From positions 9,335,141 to 9,399,140 of the forward strand of contig OU452221.1 in the NCBI GenBank assembly GCA_911728455.2: DNA of 64,000 bases. Direction: 5' to 3'. The notes beneath the pieces are model-generated. The model saw nothing but the letters and a program-made list of their open reading frames with translations. It was not told the origin of the DNA and did not search any database. This stretch comes from Marthasterias glacialis. Taxonomy: Eukaryota > Echinodermata > Asteroidea > Forcipulatida > Asteriidae. Both the position numbers and the translations under genes were made by a program. How positions within the stretch are numbered: position 1 is the stretch's first letter; every line of letters begins with the position of its first letter. Of the stretch, positions 57,890 through 64,000 are shown piece by piece.

Positions 57890-58182
57890 AGTCATATAAG
57901 AACTCGTCGTGTGCCCAGAAAAAGGGAACATAAAGTAGTTTGTCCCAGTAACAAAAGGACGTAAGCAACAAAATGGCTCCTGGCATGAAAAATATACCGT
58001 TTTTACTGTTTTTTTTATTTTGCTAGAATTACCCTGAAGACATGTTTCCCCATTCCCCATGCAGAATTTAACCTTTCTAGAATGTCTTTTGCATGGCAAC
58101 GTGTTTACCAAACTTTCCCGCTCATAGTTCTTGAAACATAAATTGCCTACGTCCTTTTGCCGGGCACACGACGAACTATAGG
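57890..58182. repeat. Fold-back element, CGTCGTGTGCCC arms
   Basis: AACTCGTCGTGTGCCCAGAA at the left pairs with GCCGGGCACACGACGAACT at the right. AAAAGGACGTAAGCAA pairs with TTGCCTACGTCCTTTT. This is probably a MITE with partly rearranged arms. Confidence 0.7.
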
Positions 58183-58579
58183 GAGCACTCACGATGTCGC
58201 GTACGGAACTCCGCTGACCCGCCATGGGCGAAAATCCCTTTGACTCAATTGCGTACGAATGTCCACTTGGAAAATTGTTTGCTGTGTAAACTGATGAGTG
58301 ACCAGTGTAGTCCGCGCCATTTTCTCAGTGGTCAAAAATGCTCCTTGTCGGGCCGTGTCGCATGGTTTTGTACGCCCTCTAGTTCTTATATATAATTCTA
58401 TGGTTCGAGTCCAGGTCATGACACATGAGCAAGACACCGTAGGCTTTGTGTGTTGCGTGATGCATATAAATTAACCCAGTACACTTATCGTTAAGAAAAC
58501 GGGTTTCTTGTTAATTGATCTGCTTAGCAAACAATTTTGCTGAGCATTATACTCTGCTTCACAGATTTATCAAGTCATG

Positions 58580-58741
58580 TCCATGGCCCATTTCATAGAG
58601 TTGCTTTAGCACAAAATGTAGCTCAGCACCAAACATTTTTGCTTACCAGAATAAGGTCATCAGCCAGAATATCATTCAATCCGGAAAAATTGTTAAGCAA
58701 AGTTGTCTGCTGAAAGCAGCTCTTTTAAATTGGGGCCTGGT
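58580..58741 (+). mobile_element. MITE with ~30-bp inverted ends
   Basis: The left end, GGCCCATTTCATAGAGTTGC, and the right end, GCAGCTCTTTTAAATTGGGG, are inverted relatives. The interior has repeated GCTTA/AAGC motifs. Same family as 3673-3760. Confidence 0.72.
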
Positions 58742-59009
58742 TTTTACGCAACGATTTTTTTTTTTTTTTTGACAGAGACTCTCAGTAAAAGAGTATTTTA
58801 GTAGAAAAAACCCGTCTTAATCTAATTCTAGAGTCGGATTAAGCCGTAAATGGAGTCGGCGGAAGCGGCATCACGTTCAAATACATGACATTCATTTGAT
58901 TCTCTTGAGGAATATTTTTGTCGAAAATGTGTGTGGGTGTGTGTGTTTTTTGTTGTTGCTGTTTTTTCCCTTATTCAAGTTGCCTTTCTTGAGGCCGCGT
59001 AAAAAGGTT

Positions 59010-59420
59010 CACCAAATTGAGGGCTAAAATGTGACCTTCAAATTTTGCAATCTCATTTCTTTTCCGATTGGAAACATTGGAGTTGACATTCACATTCTTC
59101 GAGATAGAATAGTTACGGTGGACAATAAAATGATGCTGTGATTCCTTTGGGATCCAATGTATTTCGTTATGGGTCCAACCAAAATGAGGACTGAAATGTG
59201 ACCTTAAAATTTCGTAATCTCATTTCTTTTCCTGTGGGAAAGTTGTAGTTGATTTTCTTCGAGAAAGAATAGATACGGTGGACAATAAAATTATCTTGTG
59301 ATTCCTCCGGGATCCAATGTATTTCGTTAAAATGGGTCCAACCAAAATGAGGGCTGAAATGTGATCTCAAAACTTTGCAATCTTGTTTCTTTTTCGATGG
59401 CCTTGCAAAATGAAGCACAA
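59010..59420 (+). repeat. Tandem repeat, ~165-bp period, about 2.4 copies
   Basis: GAGG.CT.AAATGTGA, GGTGGACAATAAAAT and GGGATCCAATGTATTTCGTT recur three, two and two times. The third unit is cut off after GATGGCC. Confidence 0.88.
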
Positions 59421-61409
59421 ATGATAACAAAAAGGGTCAGAAACTGGCGTGTTGTACAACGAAGGGCAAGGAAACGTTAATAAAAGGCATAGGATTGGTA
59501 AGCATTGAGAAGGAAAGGAATTAGTTTGGAAGCTTACGGATTGCAAACTGAATTTACACAAATGCCAATCCTCCGGAATAATATTTACGCCTGAGTTCCT
59601 GTCAGAGTTGAGGAAATAAAATGTTAATATCACCGTTGCTTACAATCCAGAAAATTTCCGGGTCAGAATCAACCCGGATTCCGGGTCGCAAGGGGCCAGA
59701 CCCATTTCTTGCTCAGTATGACTCGGAATATAATTATATCAAATTGTCTCGAAAATTACTTTTGTTTTAACTATTATTTTACTATTTTAAACCAATTTCC
59801 GGGTCAGCCCAACCGAGGAATAGGTCCGACCCACTGGGACCCCGAATCTTAATCCAATTCAACTCAGACCAGGGAGTGTTTTGGGTGATATTTCGATTGC
59901 TGCATGCTAAGTGAACACTTCTTGTGTGAATGTGCACAAAATTTCTTTAAAAACATGTTCTTTTTTGTTTATCATTTGATGTCCCTGTTCAACGGAAGTT
60001 CGTCTAACGCGGTCATGTACAGAAGTTTAAAACATGATTATATTATTATTCTTATTATTGTTATTTATGATTTATTAATGTTCAACGTGTATGCCAATGG
60101 CGAAATTGCATTGAATTCACAATGATGAACAATTATGATTAACAAGGAGAAAACGTGGATATGAATTTTAAGTGGTTAAGAATGACTATAAATTTACGTT
60201 TTCAAAAAAATACACACTCGTCAGAAGCTTAAAGTGGCCAGCAGCAGCAACAGATAATCGAAAAGGTTTTTTGTTATAAGCTTGGAACTGGTTTCAATCG
60301 TGATAGCAGTTTTATTAAAATGCTGGTATATTAGATACATTTTTTAAGCCGCACCAATAGGCATGCCAATGCGGTAAAAGGTGTAGTGTGGTACCGGTAG
60401 CTGATGAGCACCTTGTTGATGGAACTTGCTTTAATAAGTACATAAATAAGCAAGAAACAAACACGATGCTCTCCAGCAAGCCTGCGCAATGAAACTCCAA
60501 AAAAAATTATTGATCTAGTTCCCAGTGAAGCCTACTCACACGCCCTTGATAAATATTTCCAGCTTGGCTAAAGGAATCGTTCCTGTCAAGCGGTAGTCGA
60601 TGTTTGCAACCAGAAAAAAATTCAAAACATGTTTAAAGTAGGATTTACGGATTCCCTCTTCGTGGTGTTCTATAGTGTTTACTATAACATTAGTATCAGC
60701 ATAAACGTTGCCTGGAAACCATGCAAGTCTGCCAAGCCGGATGCTGCATTATATAGTAATAGCATTTCAATGCATTTCCCTTCGCAGTGGGCAATTTATA
60801 ATAATTTTTAGGCGTCAGTCAAACAGTTAGTACAACAATGCTTTTATAATTAATTTCCCGGTAAGATGATTTCCCTCGACTAGGGGCCTATGTACGCTGA
60901 ATTCTTTCTTCAGGTTATGTGTCGTATTTCTACCAAGGGTGTTCCATTCAAGCCCGGTTCAATCTTCATGCGAATTGCGAAAACGAAGCGATTTTACTTT
61001 CGTCACAAATGCAAAACAGCCACCTACTGATCGTCCGTCACGTGAACTCTTTTCGCTCTCTTTGCATTCGCTTTTGCGGGAAGTATGAACAGGGCTTTAC
61101 GCGCGCGCACGTTCTCAAACGTGAATGCGTTGGGCCCATACAAGAGGCGTTTGCAACGTTCGCTAAATTCGGCAAACGGTGTAGAGGAAGTGTTAGCGTA
61201 CAGTTGTATGTTCACCAACAAAATAAAAACAAACGAAAAAGGAGAAAAAAGTAACATGTCCATGAAAATGTACACTTAATCTGTCTGAGCTGAACCTTAC
61301 TTCATAAAATTTGTTGTATGAAAGTGTTTCGGTAAGTTAAATTGCACTTGTTGACAAATTGTTGAACGTGAATTGTACGGAAAATACTAAATTTTATTTT
61401 AAGGAGCAG

Positions 61410-62464
61410 CTGGCCCGTACTCACAAAATGTTGCTTAGTGGGGTACTTAAGCTTTTACTTATAATGTTTAAGCCTTAAACCTTGCTAACCTTGGGTACTT
61501 AACTACCTATTCACAAAACCTCTAAGTACTCCACTTATCTTAGCAGACCGCTTAAGTCGGAAAAAAACTTGTGAACATGCGCACAAATTGTTCGTCGAAA
61601 ATAGTTACGATGGTGATTGGACGCAATCAATCAATCAATTGATTGATTCAATTAATAATCGCTAGCTTAGCCCTCATCACATAATATTGATGGCTACAAT
61701 TTTCAAATTTCACTTGCAGCATGCGTAATATTAATTTGTGTAATGCGTGGACACAAACCGCGCGCGATTACATTGCCCACTTATTATTACCCCATTGATT
61801 TAACGCTCCTCAAAAATAACATTGAACGCGCGCGTTTTTACAGTGGTCCATTGACTAATAATCTACACTAAGTTTATGGCATACCTACATTGTATCAAAT
61901 TTTAATAATAATGGCGACCGTAAGAGACGGCGGCCCAAAAGCCATTTTTTTCAGAGAAGACGGAGAAGTAATACTTACTGGGCGGGAAAAGATGGATAAA
62001 TTGCGTCCGAAGATAATTATTCCACAATAAGCGAAGCCTAACGCATGACACCACTTGCATAACAAACCTGCAATGCAATGCGTTGGCCTACCTTGATTTC
62101 AGCAGTAGCGCCGCTTCGTTCAGGCAGTGAGTCGATGTTCTCTCTTATTAGATCAGAGTTGAAGAAAACACCGTTCTATCAAGTCTATGCCGAGTATAAA
62201 TTTCCCTGAAAAACTGTTCTGCAAGTGGATTGAACCCTTTTACTATAGTATTTTCCCGTCAGAAGGCTTTTGCATTAATTTCTTAGCTTGAGTTAAGAGT
62301 GGTCGGACCACACTTAAATTTAATAACCGAAAGTAAGCTATAGTGGGGCACTTAGTGAGAATGCTTTGTGAATACCAATTAGTCAGTAAGATTCGTCTAA
62401 GTTTGGTATTTGAGTGGGGTGCTTATAATTTTGTGACTCAAGTAGTTTCGTGAATACAGGCCCA
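61410..62464. mobile_element. ~1.05 kb non-autonomous element with CTGG(G)CC ends
   Basis: Left CTGGCCCGTACTCACAAAAT and right TTTCGTGAATACAGGCCCAG are imperfect inverted ends of ~20 bp. No coding frame inside. An ATCAATCAATCAATTGATTG hairpin lies near 61630. Confidence 0.65.
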
Positions 62465-62636
62465 GATAGAGAGCTATACATATTGACTAGAGCGCTAACT
62501 CGTCTTGCGTTAGAAGCCGTGTGGGCGCATCCATTTTGTGTAAACGGATAATGACGGAGCTTCGAACAGTCCGCGTTGCGCGAAAGGTGAATGGGATTAT
62601 TTTCAACGTTGGTGGCGTTACACTTCCACTAGACAG

Positions 62637-63142
62637 GTTCCCTGTCCCTACATCGTTCTCTTCTGTCTTATTTTCATTACCCGCTACCGGTCCCTATATT
62701 ATAGGGACCGGTAGCGGGTAATGAAAATAAGCATATACCTGGCATATACCTGGCAGATTTCTGCCAGGTAGGCCCTATATGCTAATTAGAATGAGCAATG
62801 CATTGCAGCTTTACACAAAACATGATAGACACAGAATCTCCCATCGTGCAGACCATGGCGGTAGAAATTACGCTAGTTAAGATGTTCTTCTAAAGTTAGC
62901 TCAAATTTTGATGCTGAAGGTTGGTTCACTATATGTGCAGGCGAAGGGTTACGATGCACACGTGTGCTAGTGTCAAACAACAACATGCACACGTCACGAG
63001 CATAGCCAACGTCATCTCTAAAACTAGAAAGTTATTACTGCGCCCGCGCAATCAAGAGCCTATCAAAAGCGCCATATCGATAGTAGCTACCGGTCCTTAT
63101 ATTATACAGACAGAAGAGAACGATGTATAGGGACCGGGAACC
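62637..63142. mobile_element. ~505-bp MITE with 31-bp perfect internal hairpin
   Basis: Left end GTTCCCTGTCCCTACATCGT and right end ACGATGTATAGGGACCGGGAAC are inverted relatives, with CAG flanking both sides. Inside, 62667-62697 and 62701-62731 are a perfect 31-bp inverted repeat around ATT. TACCGGTCC..ATATTAT recurs near 63090. Confidence 0.83.
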
Positions 63143-64000
63143 AGTCTACCCCTTCCACCCCCTTGTAAAAGCATGCCATTTTGTATGGCTGTTATACGGC
63201 TATGCTGTATAATGCGTGTTTGTTATTTTCTATGCGTCATCGACTCAAATATGCGGCAAATTTAAAATCCCAATCAGTTAATGTGCGTAGACTGCGAGCG
63301 TAACCCGCGCGAGTACGTCTGGCGCCAATTTTACGCGCGTACGTCTGTGCCATGACGTGGCGTTGTTTTAAAATAAACCAATTCTTGCGCCATCTTTTGA
63401 AGCACCCCTTTTGAAAATCCCCCTTTCGGACATCAAGTGAAGCATCAAATCCCAAAATAAATTGTTTGTGCTCTGAATTTTGTTAGAAGAGGGACGTGAG
63501 TAACCACTGCATTCATAATCATTTTCATAACTTAAAACAGATGCGCACTACACAGCACAGAATAAATCTGAATCCCCAAATAAAACGTCCCAAATACTAT
63601 ATGTATCGAGGGTGAGCATTCGCTCACCAGGTGCGCACTCCTAATGCAAAACGTTTGCTGCCACGTTCTCTTCAACTTTAAATCCTTCCGTATTCCGGAG
63701 TTAGCGCTCTAAGTCAATATGTCTGCTCCTTAAAGTGAAATTAAGTATTTTCCTTACAATTTGCGTTCAACGAGCAGAAGACAAAAGTTGTCAAACACAC
63801 TGAAAAATCATTTTGGTTCCTGCCAAATGATTGACAGACTGAAGCGAACTTGCGTCAGGTTTTGAATTCAGCGCGTTCCGGTCCAAACTGTTAGCGTGAC
63901 GTACATTCTATAAACGGTCGCGTGAGAAGGAACACCAGGATATTGTGTCTAATAATTTCTACTATCATGTCAGCTTTAAATTACAAAAACAAAAATCAAT

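Larger units (their letters stand above)
59640..64000 (+). other. Sequence after exon 23, no gene recognised
   Basis: Apart from the elements at 61410-62464 and 62637-63142, no exon of the zf-UBP second half and no other conserved protein was found on either strand. It is probably more HDAC6 intron. Confidence 0.6.

Noticed and set aside
60914..61031. Possible HDAC6 exon after TTCTTCAG, reading VMCRISTKG...
   Set aside because: It lacks the CGR and HxxxH residues expected for the second half of zf-UBP and soon meets a stop.

Overview
This window is animal (metazoan) genomic DNA: short coding exons with GT..AG introns, an AT-rich background, and dense tRNA-derived SINEs, MITEs, a LINE relic and a large DNA-transposon relic. 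The repeat content and the two divergent rhodopsin-type receptors suggest a marine invertebrate deuterostome, perhaps an echinoderm. That placement is an inference and not firm.

The host backbone is one gene on the + strand, an HDAC6-type tubulin deacetylase, covering positions 1 to about 57,050 and open at both ends. I resolved 23 exons by joining conserved peptide blocks across splice sites and checking reading phase at every junction. Exons 1-6 encode the last two thirds of the first deacetylase domain. Exon 7 is the inter-domain linker. Exons 8-19 encode a complete second deacetylase domain with its catalytic motifs intact. Exons 20-22 are a low-complexity linker, and exon 23 is the first half of the C-terminal ubiquitin-binding zf-UBP domain. 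The rest of that domain was not found before the window ends. The exon layout of the two deacetylase domains is nearly identical (66, 60 and 90 bp exons with matching phases), so the domain duplicated after its introns were in place.

Two introns carry whole intronless GPCR genes. A 320-residue receptor lies on the same strand in the 7.3 kb intron at 15.8-23.1 kb. A 350-residue moody/melatonin-like receptor lies on the opposite strand in the 24 kb intron at 30.2-54.3 kb. The first is followed by a 95-bp tandem repeat, then by a dead non-LTR retrotransposon (18.4-21.75 kb). The GPCR and LINE together are flanked by a pair of ~230 bp direct repeats.

The 24 kb intron also holds a ~5.4 kb DNA transposon relic (about 31.34-36.73 kb). 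It has long terminal inverted repeats rich in the palindrome ATGGCGGCCATTTT/AAAATGGCCGCCAT, and a broken ~1,370-codon gene with an XPG/PIN-like acidic region and a cysteine-rich CXC-like tail. I read it as Academ-like. Elsewhere the introns contain at least four SINE families (several in fold-back pairs), about fifteen MITE or fold-back elements, and perfect or near-perfect hairpins. From 57.05 to 64.0 kb no gene was recognised, only repeats.
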